64,000 nt of DNA, taken from Perkinsus olseni (Eukaryota > Perkinsozoa > Perkinsida > Perkinsidae). The position numbers and the translations under genes are program-made. The DNA is taken from NCBI GenBank assembly GCA_013115135.1, contig JABANP010000081.1:62001-126000 (forward strand). Direction: 5' to 3'. Each line of letters opens with the position of its first letter. Position 1 is the first letter of the stretch. Positions 32,973-50,992 of this stretch are shown here, piece after piece. The notes below the pieces were generated by a model. That model saw only the letters and a program-made list of their open reading frames with translations. It did not search any database and was not told the DNA's origin.

Positions 32973-33905
32973 CTACATAGGATCAACCTTCATCATACCG
33001 ATCGAGGTCTCTGGTATCTTGGTAGGGGGTCCCTCCAGGCCACCCTTATCGTAGGGACCGTACACAATACCCTTCATATTACTGAACAACAGCAGCATGC
33101 CTGACATCAGCCAAACGCCCAATACTACTCGAATGCTATCATGGCTTCCCTAGATTTATACGCCTCGGTCTTCACTAAGAACGTTGGTAGCATCTCCCAG
33201 CGGTACATGAAAGGTGTTGCCTGACAGGAGATTGATACCCTCACCAACACCAGGGGTGCTCTACCTTGTAAAGGAAGACAGCACTGACCCCACCATAGAT
33301 GAACATCCTAGCAGTGCGCAGGTTGATAAACTGCTCGATGCTACCGATGAAACCCATTGTTGGATCAACACTCACTAAGCGTAGATGCGCTCTCCACATG
33401 GAAGATAATTAAGGAACTTCAAGATTGAGCAAGAGAGCAAGATAGACATGAAATCGTACAACAATTCTCAAGCAAACATGGTGTGGTAGGCGGCAGTCCT
33501 ACGACCGCTAGTGTTGGGAAGCAGCGTGAGAGCCGTCCCTCCTTGAAGCAGCGCCAACGGTAGTGCCGCCGCCCGGCTAGGGTACTCATGCGTACATACT
33601 GGGATCCTTCTACAGTGGGCCAACTCACTCGATACCGCATAGGGCTGGTGAAGAAGACAAGTAGTAGCCGGTGATACAAGGTGGCAGACTCAACCTTCAG
33701 CCAGGCCTTAGCAAGCTTAGTCGAGTGTATCGCTGCCTTGAGGACATCAGTGTGGGGGGCTGATCCCTGCATCTTCTCACCGTCTAGAAGATACTGATGA
33801 GCCTCGTCCAGCTGAACAGCACTGCTGAGTCGACAAGAGCAGAGGGTAGACCTACATGGCGGAAGGCCTCATCAACAGCGAGGGCTCGGCCGTAGATGTT
33901 GATGT
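32973..33905 (-). CDS. Membrane protein, function unknown
   Basis: Minus-strand exons read NIYGRALAVDEAFRH (about 33860-33905), QLDEAHQYLLDGEKMQGSAP and STKLAKAWLKVESATLYHRL with VFFTSPMRYR (33640-33815), then EMLPTFLVKTEAYKSREAMI (about 33140-33205), then a hydrophobic segment LGVWLMSGMLLLFSNMKGI and a short tail DKGGLEGPPTKIPETS to the stop at 32973. At least one transmembrane segment near the C-terminus. Exon joins are partly inferred from GT-AG signals. I do not recognise the family. Confidence 0.4.
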
Positions 33906-34206
33906 GGGCTATGATCCACTGAGAGGAGGGGCAGTATGACGATGATGACCCTTATGCACTCACATCTATGATGCCTACGACGCTGAAGCCAGCCTGCTGG
34001 ACAACTGCGGGATGGAGTGTGTCGTGGTGGAGGGGCAGCAGTAACATTCACACCAGCAGCGTCACTACGTGTATTGATACTTGGCAACTCGAGAATTGAT
34101 AGCGTAGGAGACAGATGATGGGGTTGAACAGTGGTCTCATAAATGTGAAACAGAATAATAATAACAGTAGCAGCAGCAGCACTGTGGTTGTGATGAGTGC
34201 GCAGTG

Positions 34207-34251
34207 CTACTACTACCACTACCACTACCACTATAATAATGATGATGATGA
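34207..34251. repeat. Trinucleotide microsatellite (CTA/CCA then ATG)
   Basis: Imperfect CTACTACTACCACTACCAC run followed by ATAATAATGATGATGATG. Simple-sequence repeat in a spacer between minus-strand genes. Confidence 0.7.
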
Positions 34252-34610
34252 CTGTGAATCAATGTTGCATCAGCAGTAGCAGGGGTAATAGCGGTGAGTT
34301 GGGCATCCTACTGGTCTCGATGGATGATTGCCCAGGCTATGAATTATCAGCATTCTTATCAGACGTTACGCTCTCCACAATCTCCGTCACCTCAGCGATA
34401 TCGGGGGACTGTACTGGCGACTCCTTCACGGCTGCTGCTGCTGCCTACCAAGACAGGCCAATAACCCCCATCCCTCGATACCCGTGCCCCCCTCACTTTC
34501 CCCGGGCTGGATCGTGGAGTGGTTGACCTCTTCTTCGCCGATCTTGCCGAAGATGGCGAGGCCTCGCCGCCCCTGCACAACCCAATGACGCTCTCAGCCC
34601 GGCAGCAATC

Positions 34611-35600
34611 CTACTTATGCGGCTGCTGCCTTTTCCTCTTGGTCGCGGAAGTTGACTTGGTCGTTTTGGTGGATACCGGGGTGTCCCCCCTCATGATGGC
34701 CATACCCTCCGGTGTGGCCTCCCACTTCAAGCGCTCCCTGAAGATGACAGCCCTGAGAAGGGGCGGTTGGTGGTAGAGCATCGAACCTGTCGGCTTCATC
34801 TTTCCACTGTTGCTTCTCCTCAGGGGCAATCAGCTTCCACTTCCTGGCTACTTCACGAGACCCCTCATCCCAGGGCATGTTGGGGAAGTCCTCCTTGATC
34901 TTGGCCCATTCAACTGACAGTATGATGGTATCACCGGTCACGAACACCCATCCTATCATCAGAAACACCCAAGAGGGTACGGCTCGGGCGGAGGTGTCCA
35001 GCAGAGTGAGACCTCAGTCCAGCGCTGTTGCCGGCTCAGTGGGACCAGAAGCCCATGTGCTACCAATGATGAGCTCTGAGTAGCGATGATTTCAGTTAGC
35101 CCGAATGCTGCTCCCGGAACGAGCGGAAGACACCTACCCAACCATTTCGTTCCCATCTAGCAACCACAACTCTGATGCGTGACTCTAACGCCGGGCAAAC
35201 CGCCGCCTCCACCCTCGTTCACCTTTCTGGAACATGGCCCAGGCCGAGAAGGCCGGCTTCTTAGGGGTGCTGCTTCCCTTCTTCCCATGTGCAGGGATTA
35301 CACTACCGTGCTGCTGCTGCTGCTTGGCCGCTGGTGTGGATCGGCGACGCTACACAAAGGAACATCCACAAGCCTGAGAGACCTCATGATGACGATCATT
35401 CTTACCTTCTTCGGTGGTGCTCTCGAGGAGGATCTCTCAGACCCCGGGGAATCAGCAACGAAGGGGACGACAGTCGGGGCGGTGGCATCAGCGGCGACGG
35501 TTGAAGAGGAAGCACTCGATGGCGCAGCCGTATGAGGATGCTTTCGGGTCTTCCCACGACCCTTCTTCGACTTCCCACCAGCAGATCCTATACAAGGAGA
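34611..35600 (-). CDS. HMG-box nuclear protein
   Basis: A basic lead exon (GGKSKKGRGKTRKHPHTAA, then Ala/Ser/Pro-rich) near 35410-35600 ends at a GTAAGAAT donor. The next exon, STPKKPAFSAWAMFQK (about 35230-35290), is the start of an HMG box (P-K-K-P-x-S-A-W/Y-x-x-F). Further exons give WAKIKEDFPNMPWDEGSREV and ARKWKLIAPEEKQQWKDEA (34810-34925), the G-x-x-W-K-x-L-x-x-E-E-K second helix, then ERLKWEATPEGMAIM and a Lys/Thr tail STKTTKSTSATKRKRQQPHK to the TAG at 34611-34613. HMG boxes bend DNA or bind nucleosomes. It lies downstream of CHD-region exons on the same strand and could be a separate gene or a late part of a larger one. Confidence 0.6.
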
Positions 35601-35619
35601 CAGTAAGCTCGGCTGTCAT

Positions 35620-36550
35620 GGGGCCGATAATGATCGTCACTGCGCCACGAAATTATTCAACCCCATCCACCCTCACCCGTCGCCGTTGATGAGCCAGTCT
35701 TGGTAGATCGCTGTGGCGGAGGGGCTGGTGGTGGATACCTGATAGACAATACCGTGTGTGCAGCCATTGCTGATGACACGATGATGACGATATCACATTC
35801 GGAATAGATGTAGCCTGGTGATGTCCCTGAGCCGGGGCATCAAGGCTGGCATCACCTCATCCGTCAACTGCATCTTCACCTACCACACAACAACACCCTA
35901 CCACCACCACCGATGATTTAGGGGAGGAGGTGCTCACCTTGAACGCAAGGGAGTTGGGGTCATCCGCCCGTCCATCGTTACACCTCCGACGTCTTTGTGA
36001 GTGCCCTCCAACACTAACACATGATAATGAGCAAACACCAGCCACCAGCACTACTACTACCATAACGCAGTCTTGCAGTACTGGTAGAAGGGGAAGTCGT
36101 CCTTTAGAAGGAGGTCCTTCGAACGCCATGTATCAGGCAAACCGTAGATGATGAATAACACCAGTATGGCGCTGACGAGGATGAGGATAATTCTATCAAA
36201 TAATCTTCGCTCCGCCTGCTTTCACCTGTCGTGTATTTCGGGCTTCCACCAGCGTAGTATCTTCCCCGAGGCTGCTCCTCTCATTGATGGTAGCTCAGCA
36301 GCCAAGCCAACCAAACGCTTCACTCGGGCCTCAAACGCATCACGAGGATTCTCTGGCGACTGACACGATCACATCACAGTGGACAACGATGAACCCGGCC
36401 GCCCCACCTGCTGGGCCTTCTTTGCCTTGCCTGTGGGGCCACGACCAGGCGAGCCACCATAGCATAAATATTGCCGTAGTGCAAGTAGCATCTACCACAA
36501 CATCATCCCTAGGGACACCAACTCTTCCCTCCATCTCTACCTGAGGCGAA
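35620..36550 (-). other. Unassigned coding-like exons
   Basis: Minus-strand pieces with good exon character: LTDEVMPALMPRLRDITRLH (about 35800-35875, leucine-rich-like) and RRRCNDGRADDPNSLAFK before a GTGAGC donor (about 35940-36000). Also present is an intron with the GCGGAGCGAAG motif (GTGAAAGCAGG...TTTGATAG, about 36197-36229). They could be 5' exons of the HMG-box gene or the end of the preceding one. No family call is possible. Confidence 0.3.
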
Positions 36551-37613
36551 TGACCTCATCCTTGGGCGTGTCACCATTGACCGTCACCAGAGCAAGAGGA
36601 GATTTCACGTTCAACTCATGCGGCAGATCGTCAAACGTCATGTGCATCATCCTGCAGATGGACGGTGGGAGATGGCTGATGACGGCCCGTAGGTTACTGA
36701 TTCTGTATGAGGCCATTGGGCAACTCCGTCTCCTCCCTCACAGCCGCTCCCTCGGACACCATTACTTCATACGCCAGGTGGGTGAGATACCTGTCAAGAC
36801 GAAAACGTCCATCAATCCTAGCGGAGCGAAGCACTTACATGTATCCAAAATCGAGAAGATCCTGTGGCTTGAGGGGAGGGAGCTCCTTCAATGCCTGCGC
36901 GTTGCCCAGCCTTCTGGACTTCTGAACCCTCGGCTCTTCGACCTTCACATCATCGAGGAAGGTGTTGGCCCACATCTTATTGGCCGTTGGCGGCACGAAG
37001 GATGCCAGAACAGCTTCCTCGGCGCCATCTGGGGCACAGGAGGAGGCAATCGTCCAGAGGGAGACTAGCCGAGACCTACCTTTCACATGAGCAGCCTTCT
37101 CCATCATACCCCATGCTGTATCAGCGTCCCACTGCACGTCCGGCTCGGTCAGAGGCTCATTCAAGGCCTTGGCGATCATCTCCTGACAACAGACCATCTT
37201 CCGAAGGCAGGCCGCCATGGGCATTGGCCTCCAGGAGGGGTAACCCCTATCAGAACCGCGTCCGCCGCAATTTCACACGATAGAGATGAGAGACAGCGTG
37301 GCCTCTCACCTTATCAGACTCGTCCTCCTCATCCTCATCCTCAGCCGACTTCAACGCAGGCCCCTTATCCTCGGAGGTGAAGGACTCACCCAAGAGCCGG
37401 CGCCTCTTGTCACCGGAGATACCAAGCATGCCTAGGACTTGATCGAGGGTCCACGGTGTGACACCCTTCCATCTTATGAACGACTTGGACGCCTCAACTC
37501 TGGCTGGGTGGCACCACTTCGCCTCGACTGTCGGCTCAGCCATCAACCTCTTCTGCTTGGCCTCTTGATTGCGCTCGTAAGTCTGCTTGTTAGTCAGACC
37601 ATCAGCGAGTTTC

Positions 37614-37665
37614 CTACCCAGAGGTCCCCGGTTCAATCCCAACACTCGACATCCCCAGAACTCAC
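37614..37665 (-). other. tRNA-like intron (introner) 2
   Basis: 52-nt GTGAGTTCTGG...GGGTAG with core GGGATTGAACCGGGGACCT. Splicing gives ...AAILE-KLADGLTNKQ in frame. Duplicated near 55195-55246. Confidence 0.75.
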
Positions 37666-38786
37666 TCCAAGATGGCCGCCACTGTACTCCGTTCCTTCGC
37701 TGTGTTCATCCCGAACTTCAATGTCCTCAGCAGGACCTCCAAGATAGAGGCCGATGGGGGCTCCTCCATCCCACCCAGCTGGTACCTGCTACCATAACTC
37801 CTGGCCAATCAAAAGCCAGCGACACTTACAAAGTGTTGATTCTATTCACGATCGACCGGACGTAATTACCGTCAGGCGAAGGGACGAGGTCTCCCAAGCT
37901 ACCCGTGAGGGAAGCATACCTGAGGATCGTCAGGTGGTAGTGAGAGAGGTATCACCAGGATCTGATCTCCTTACATATTATACTGCTGCATTTTGTCATT
38001 AGTACACAGGAGTTGGGTCCGTAGTAGGTTATGGCTCTGCAGTAACCGTATATGGTTCACTGAGGCCTGAGCGGCAGCAACGTTAGGATGATACCAAAAA
38101 TCCCCCACCTACCTGATAGGCCTTCCTCTGATCATCCGAGACGAAGGCAAAGCCAGCGTTGACGAACATATCCCGAGTAATGTACTCAGCAGTAGCAGCG
38201 GCAGCCGTCGATGGATGATGCTTATCATGAGCCGCTTGCTGCTGCGGCTCAGCTACAAGGAAGGGACTGTCCATCCACTCTACCTCATCAAGGACCAACT
38301 TACATTCGCTGCCGGAGGCGACTGCGGTGGTAGCAGCCTCGCCCTTGGAGGCAAGTCGAGACTTCAACTCATCCAAGTAGACCGTCAAAACTCTACGAAG
38401 GTCGGATAGTTTAACCTACCACAGAATTTTAGAAATAGCAAGATTGCAAGATTGACGTCAAGACCCACCTTGTCTTGCAGCTCAGTGACCACACATTTGG
38501 ATCGTAGCATGAGTAACCAGTGGTCCACCGAGGGGGGGTTGAGGCGTTCTAGATGCTTCTCGAGGATGGCCATACCTGCAACATCAACCACCCTCACGCC
38601 CTATCAAAACTTGTCTTTACGCAGGGACAGTAGGGCAATGGTACTGGCAGCGACTAACGAGATGAGTGGTACCAAAGGCTACTCCTATGGACTGCATACG
38701 ACGGAGAGAGCCCAAGCAGCACTGCCGCGGCCTCATCATACAGTGGTCCAAATTAACTTTGAGTATCGCCTAGAAATTTATTAACG

Positions 38787-38844
38787 CTTCAACAGTTGAA
38801 GTGCAACTACGAGGGTTCGATCCTGATCTTCTAGGACAGTATAC
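38787..38844 (-). other. Possible tRNA-like intron
   Basis: GTATACTGTCC...GTTGAAG with core AGGATCGAACCCTCG. The flanking coding frames are not certain. Repeated in copy 2 near 56385-56442. Confidence 0.4.
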
Positions 38845-40889
38845 CCAAGAATGACATAAACTCTCAGAAAACTGTGACCGTTCCACGCCTCTGCAACCAT
38901 CATGCATATCCCAAATTAATTCGGAGCACTGTACTACGAGATGCTGCTACCACAAGTCCAACCTTCCCCCGACCAACTCCAATGAGCCCACCTTCAAAGT
39001 GATCCCCAGGCTCTCTCTCCTCGGAGGCTTCCATCGCCCCTAACATGTGCATCATCACTCCAGGAGGGATGGTATTGGCACTCACCAGGTTCCCCAGCCC
39101 CTATGCGTGTGTTGGGAGGCAATAGCAGCAGCGAGTCATCATCCTCACCACCACCATGATGAGCAGTGCTGTCCTCTTGTTTGATCATACTGCCCGATTC
39201 CAACCATCGTACGATGGCCTCCAACTCACGCTCATCTAACCAGGCAACAGGGCGTGGCGAGCTCGGTGCCATCACTCACACCCCAGCCCAACGCCTTACT
39301 GTAACTCCGCCTCTCCTCCTCTCCCTTGGCATCATTAGCTCCGCGCTGCTGCTGATTGCCTCCCTCCTTACCTAAGTGGTGGGCTGAGTGAAAACCTGGA
39401 TAAAGTAAAGAGGAACTCCCTACCATTATTGATGCTGAACTTCGCGAACGTCGTCCGAAGGCCAGTCTTCCTCAGTACTGGATCGAGCACTGCTGGAGGC
39501 ACACCAATGCTCAGGACTGTGTCCACGAAGGCCTGCAGGGAGCGGTACGTGTGCACGCGTGCCCAACGGTATCTCACCTTCACCATGTCCTTGGCTACAT
39601 CAGTATCTGCGGTCCAGAGGAGGGCTCGCTGCTGATTCTTCCACTCTTGCCACAGCGATCGAACACGGCCAAGACAGAAGAGGACGTTGGGACACTGAGG
39701 AACCCGTATTTGCCCATAGTCGACCTAAGATACCTCCAGCGGCGGTAGCCTACCTCTATCGTGTTAGAGTCCCCTTTTCCGTCATCTTTCGACCTGCCAA
39801 GCACTTTACTGGAAATAAACTCCGCAGGGAGAACTCACTTGGACTTCTTCCCTCGGCCGGTAGCGGCGGCTACCCTCTCTTGCTCCACTCGCAATTCCTC
39901 AATGCGCTCCAAGAAGTAAGTGTTATCAGAATCAGGGTCCATCATAGTAGCTAAGACCGATCCTTGCTTCTCACCCAGTACCACACCCTCCCCTACTCGT
40001 CACTGTATGGAGGCCTCTCTTGACCCGGAGTATCCTGAGCAGTTCCTTATCATCCCTCGGAGTCCACCAAAGGCGACAGCCAGTGGTCTGAGTCGTCTTC
40101 CGAGGCATCGCCTGACCACACCACCATACCCGCCGCCGTCGCCGTCCTCTCCCCTCCCGCCTTACCCGGATCACCCAGGTCGGCAGACCCACATCCCCCC
40201 TGGGGGGCGGCAGATGCTCAAGTCGAGATTCTGGCAGGGTCTCAGGAGGGCGATCTACCCCCAACCATTCCACCTATCATCAATACCACTCATCGCCCAC
40301 ATCACATCAACGCTACCCTCACCCTCCACTGGACCCCCTCCTCGCCCTCCCCTTCTATTCTCCTCTTCAGTCTACATATGCTATACTCCTCGGCAGCACC
40401 ATCCTCACTAGCTCCCTCTCCAAGGTTGACCCTAGCACGCTGGCCCAGCCTCCAGTCTGAGATCAGCTCTTATCGATCACTCCTGAGTACCCTCCCCTTA
40501 CCATCACCATCAGCCGTCCCTGCCGCCTCTCTTTCATCCTCCTCTTCGTCGTCATCATTAAACAGATCCATCGTAGCCTGGTAATACAGTCCGTGCAGAG
40601 CATCAGCCTGGTTCAACTCTCTCTCGGCATTCTTCGCTCCCAGGACCAAGTCCTGAAGATCCCTGTTTTTATTATACCTATACTGAAAATGAGGGATCGC
40701 TTCGCTCCGCCTTTTATTACTTCCACATAGCAGTGACTGAGGTCTCGGCCACATGGCCGATGACGTCCGGCATGCCCGTCCACATGAACAGCTCATCGAA
40801 CTTCGCTGTGTCCGGGTTGGACCGATCCGCGTCCAACTCCGCAACGATCGCCTTACGGACATCCGCCGGCTCATCATCTGTCATGGTTT

Positions 40890-40940
40890 CTGAAATACGC
40901 CTCTGGCAGGGATCGAACCCGGGGTCTCAGCAATGCCTAC
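40890..40940 (-). other. tRNA-like intron (introner) 3, opposite orientation
   Basis: 51-nt GTAGGCATTGC...TATTTCAG with core CCGGGTTCGATCCCTGCCAG, i.e. the T-arm in the sense strand of the host gene. Splicing joins ...GESDE to TMTDDEPAD in frame. Duplicated near 58522-58571. Confidence 0.75.
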
Positions 40941-41392
40941 CATCGCTCTCCCCTTCCCCCATGACCATCGCCTTCAACTGAGGGTCTGCCTTCACCTCCT
41001 CCAAAATCACATTCAGGAGTTCCACATCATAGATCCACTTCACATGAGTATACACACCTATCGCAATCTTGCTCATCTTGCATTTCCTCAACGACACCCC
41101 ACCCCTACCCGTTGCATCCTCAGCAGTGAGCATCTGGAAGTGGCTGTTGCTGCTATGATGATGGTGATGGGCAGGTTGTTTGTCCATCTCCGTCGGCGAG
41201 GGGGCATCCTCCACCGATGGGCTCTTGGATGGTGTAAGACCTCTACCACCCTCCGGAGAGGGGGAGGAGGAGGCTGACCCATCACCACCCTCAGGGGACC
41301 TTAAAAAGGACAAAACAACGATTGCTTCGCTCCGCTGTGCCCGGAGTCCATCTATGAATTCTATTGCTCTACCAATTTCCTCATCCATCCGG

Positions 41393-47764
<6,372 letters not shown>

Positions 47765-48026
47765 ACCTCCAACACAACACTATACAGTTCACCACCCTTG
47801 TACATGCGTGCAGATCACCGTCATACCACTCCTTCGCTAAATCCCGTATAGCTAAACAACAACATGTATCCCCTGTTGCCCCCTTCCCGCCAGCCATCAC
47901 AGAGAGCTCACATACACCACCACCATCAGCGATAACGATGTCATGAGACCAGCAGCAGCCATAGCCCTAAGGGCGGGCGAGACCCGAGAGCTGCCTCGAC
48001 GGTGGAGTGGCTACCAGAGCACTCTA

Positions 48027-48090
48027 CTGCATTATCATCGAGCAAGGGTTAACCGGGCACTCTGGTTCGATCCCCGGGTGAGGCATGTAC
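48027..48090 (-). other. Possible tRNA-like intron
   Basis: 64-nt GTACATGCCTC...AATGCAG with core GGGGATCGAACCAGAGTGCC. The exon on the 3' side is not established. Confidence 0.5.
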
Positions 48091-48522
48091 GCTATGTATG
48101 AGCCATCCAAGGCATGGGGACAGATCAGCAGCAGTGGAGCACACAACGCAGGACCTCGAGGCGAACCCTCTGCCCAGCAAGCCTTCACCCCACTACACCT
48201 CCTACCACGGGGTACAGGAGCCCTGCTGGTAGCAACCCCACTGGACCTACCTCCGAAGATGTGATACCAACATCGGCAGAGATATCCATTCATAAGCTCC
48301 ATCTCCTCCATACTGGACTGCTCTGATCATACCCCTCCTGCTGGCCTGCATTTTGGGGTGTGTATGTACATGCGTGCTGCACGCATGCACACGAATAGGA
48401 GATGTCACAGTGAGGCCGGGCATCATCGGAAAGGTCCTGCGGTATCCTTTTCGGAAGCTTTTGTACTCTCTGTGAGTCGATCATATTCCTGCCAGTCCTC
48501 TCCCGATGCTAACGCGGCGCTC

Positions 48523-48573
48523 CTTAGAGGTGACAACCGCAGTCCCGAGGTCCCAGGTTCGATTCCTACACAC
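48523..48573 (-). other. Possible tRNA-like intron
   Basis: 51-nt GTGTGTAGG...CTCTAAG with core GGAATCGAACCTGGGACCT. Flanking frames are not proven. Confidence 0.45.
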
Positions 48574-48854
48574 GTCATTCATTAACAACACCAAGCACAG
48601 CAAATCAATGCAAAGAGGTGAATGAGCATCACATAATCATCACAGTAGCCTCGAGAGCGTTGGTGCTGTTCCGCCGCCCTCTCCAATCGGTTATTACAGA
48701 ATACATCATCAAATGGTAGCAAAAGTAGACATAGTACGGTTGTAGCGGTAGTATCATCATCACTTGTTATGGTTGAAAAAAGCTCCCCCGAAGAACGGAC
48801 GCTCATGTCTGACATCCTCATTGAAGGCCCACTGTGTAGCCCTAACATTAACAC

Positions 48855-50200
48855 CTATCTCCCCACCGACGATAGGTACCGGAAGGACCATACATAATCG
48901 ATCCGTCGATCGATTTGGTCCAACACCCACCTCAGTAAGAAGTTAGCATCGATTTTTCGTTGCAATTCCTCCTCTCTCCACTTGTGGGTGTAGTAGTTGT
49001 ATACCAAATACAAGCTCACGCTGCTGATGCCGACAAAACAAACTCTGACCACAACAACAGCATGAATGCAGCGACCGGGCCCATCCAAGAATACTACTTA
49101 TTGAAGGGCTCTCCGAAAAACCTGTTGAACGAGTCGGCGAGGACCTCAATGGAGCTTTTTCGGCCGTTCGGGAGGGTCGTCAGTGTTACCATTGGAGTTC
49201 ATCATAGTGTTGGTAGAGCTCTGATGCATGTTGTTGATGGTTATCGGAGCACCTACAGCAACACGTGGGGAGCCTTGAGCGGCGAGACGCGACTCACCTT
49301 CAGTTTTTGATGGCCGAGGCAAACTGTGATAGTTCAGCTATAACTTGCCGTCGCGTTTTGATCTGACCGAGTGTGACAACATTAGCACATAATGAACCGA
49401 GAAGTCTTAGAGAAGGAATGAATCTTCTCCTGACCGAGTAAGTGCCGTACTACCTCTAATGTCCTGTTCTCTAACAATAACAGCATCAACATTCATGGGT
49501 GGTAGCATCATCGAGGACGATCCTCCTGCATACTCATCATAAAGGGGACATCATGTCATCTCCTCCAGCACTGGTAGTAGTAGTAGCGATCTGAGGCGTT
49601 GCCTTGTGGGGCGTACGAGCCATGACGCTGCATGGCATCCGAGGCTGTCGAGGGCAGAGTTCCTGAGTAACAATATTATGAAAGTACTGTGGATGGTATC
49701 TTCAGGTCGATTGTTGCATGATACAAAATAATAGTCATGAAGATACTCGTCGGCAGAAACCGCAAACGCTGGGAGAAATCCTGCCAAATTATAACTTTTG
49801 CAGGGGTTGAACCAACAGGTCCACCATTACCATGATGATACTATTCATACTTATGCTATAGAAGGCCCGCATGAGTGGTTGGTGGTAAATATAGTAGTAA
49901 AAAAGCTTACAACGCATCAACACGACTGCCCCCTCAGCGTGTGCTCACCATCTTTCCCCTGTCTGTTGCTGCTTATCAGCTGCAGCAGCCTCACTACCAT
50001 CAGTACTAGTAGTACTACCTCCACCGTTGGGTGCTGTTACATACCCGCCATCACTAGATGCCTCCGCTGGGGATCGATCCGACATCCTCTGGCCGAACTG
50101 GTTGGGAAACATTGACCAGAGGATAACAACAACAAGAAAAAAGGACAATATAGCACTCACAGCGGCGAACCCCCGCTCTTGCACTGGAGGGTATACCCTA
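48855..50200 (-). CDS. Membrane-protein exons, function unknown
   Basis: Two hydrophobic exons lie on the minus strand. GFAAVSAILSFFLVVVILWS (about 50100-50165) is followed by MFPNQFGQRMSDRSPAEASS and a Gly/Ser/Thr/Ala-rich stretch to a GTGAGC donor near 49948. RVCFVGISSVSLYLVYNYY (about 48990-49050) is followed by a charged helix HKWREEELQRKIDANFLL to a GTGGGT donor near 48930. A polar segment TINNMHQSSTNTMMNSNG lies between (49.2 kb). They may be one gene with two membrane segments or two genes. No domain recognised. Confidence 0.35.
48896..48915. repeat. 20-bp inverted repeat sharing half-sites with 27448-27467
   Basis: AATCGATC-CGTC-GATCGATT, the same 8-bp half-sites and 4-nt spacing as the palindrome 21 kb to the left. 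It sits just inside an intron donor of the membrane-protein exons. Confidence 0.75.
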
Positions 50201-50992
50201 TACAGTGATGAACAGCACCACCGATAGCAGCCAACAGCGCGGAATCCCTGCCGAACGATGTGGACTGCAAAGGCTATCACGCCATGAGCAGCCAGAAACT
50301 GAGACCCGTATAACATCCGACCCTTTGCGGGTATCAGACCCGCGATGTTCTGATATAATAGTGATAGAAGCAATGGCTATAAATGTCGATGGTCATCAAC
50401 GGCTACCGTGATAATACTTTTTCTTCCACCTCAGACTCCCCTCGCTTACTAGTTGAAAACGACCACCTGTTGGTAATACAGGATACCCCTGCATCAACGC
50501 TATGATGTAATACTGAGGTATTCCATCTCATGTCATCATTAATACTTCAACGCAATCCTCAATTCCTTGACATCATCATGAGTCACTATTAGACACCCTC
50601 CCATCGCTGTCCACTGTGTCTGCCATTATCACCATCAATGACATCAGTACATCGATATCCGTTCATCAGAGCCTCCCAGCTTCGCTCCGCCCCCGATCCT
50701 ACTACATCTTTCGTCGTATCCTCATGTCGGACCTGGCCTCTCATAAACATATGTTGCTGCCATACAAGATACTTGTGCCTTGCACAGAGGCTGAGGTCTT
50801 TACAGTGACTATGTGTATGAAGATACGGTCAGGGATGACATCCAGCGACGATTCTGATTAAAAATGGTAAAAACACCTGCACTCCCACAAGACCACGTTC
50901 TTGATACACAACAAGAAGTGATGAAAGCGGAAACTGTTGCATAAAAAGATACCATCATGTTAATAAATAGATCGCACCAAACTCAGTCAAAC

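Larger units (their letters stand above)
47765..48800 (-). other. Sparse region with possible exons and two tRNA-like introns
   Basis: No gene is proven. Minus-strand pieces such as VATSRAPVPRGRRCSGVKAC and PLLLICPHALDGSYIA (48.1-48.2 kb) end at a GTACATG donor that starts a tRNA-like intron. Short AT-rich and TG-rich spacers (TGTGTATGTACATGCGTGC, about 48357-48376) separate them. Confidence 0.3.

Noticed and set aside
37614..37665. Possible tRNA gene (T-arm plus acceptor-like end)
   Set aside because: No D-arm or anticodon arm. GT-AG ends and in-frame flanking exons make it an intron.
40890..40940. Possible minus-strand tRNA
   Set aside because: Only the T-arm is present. Splicing restores the host reading frame.
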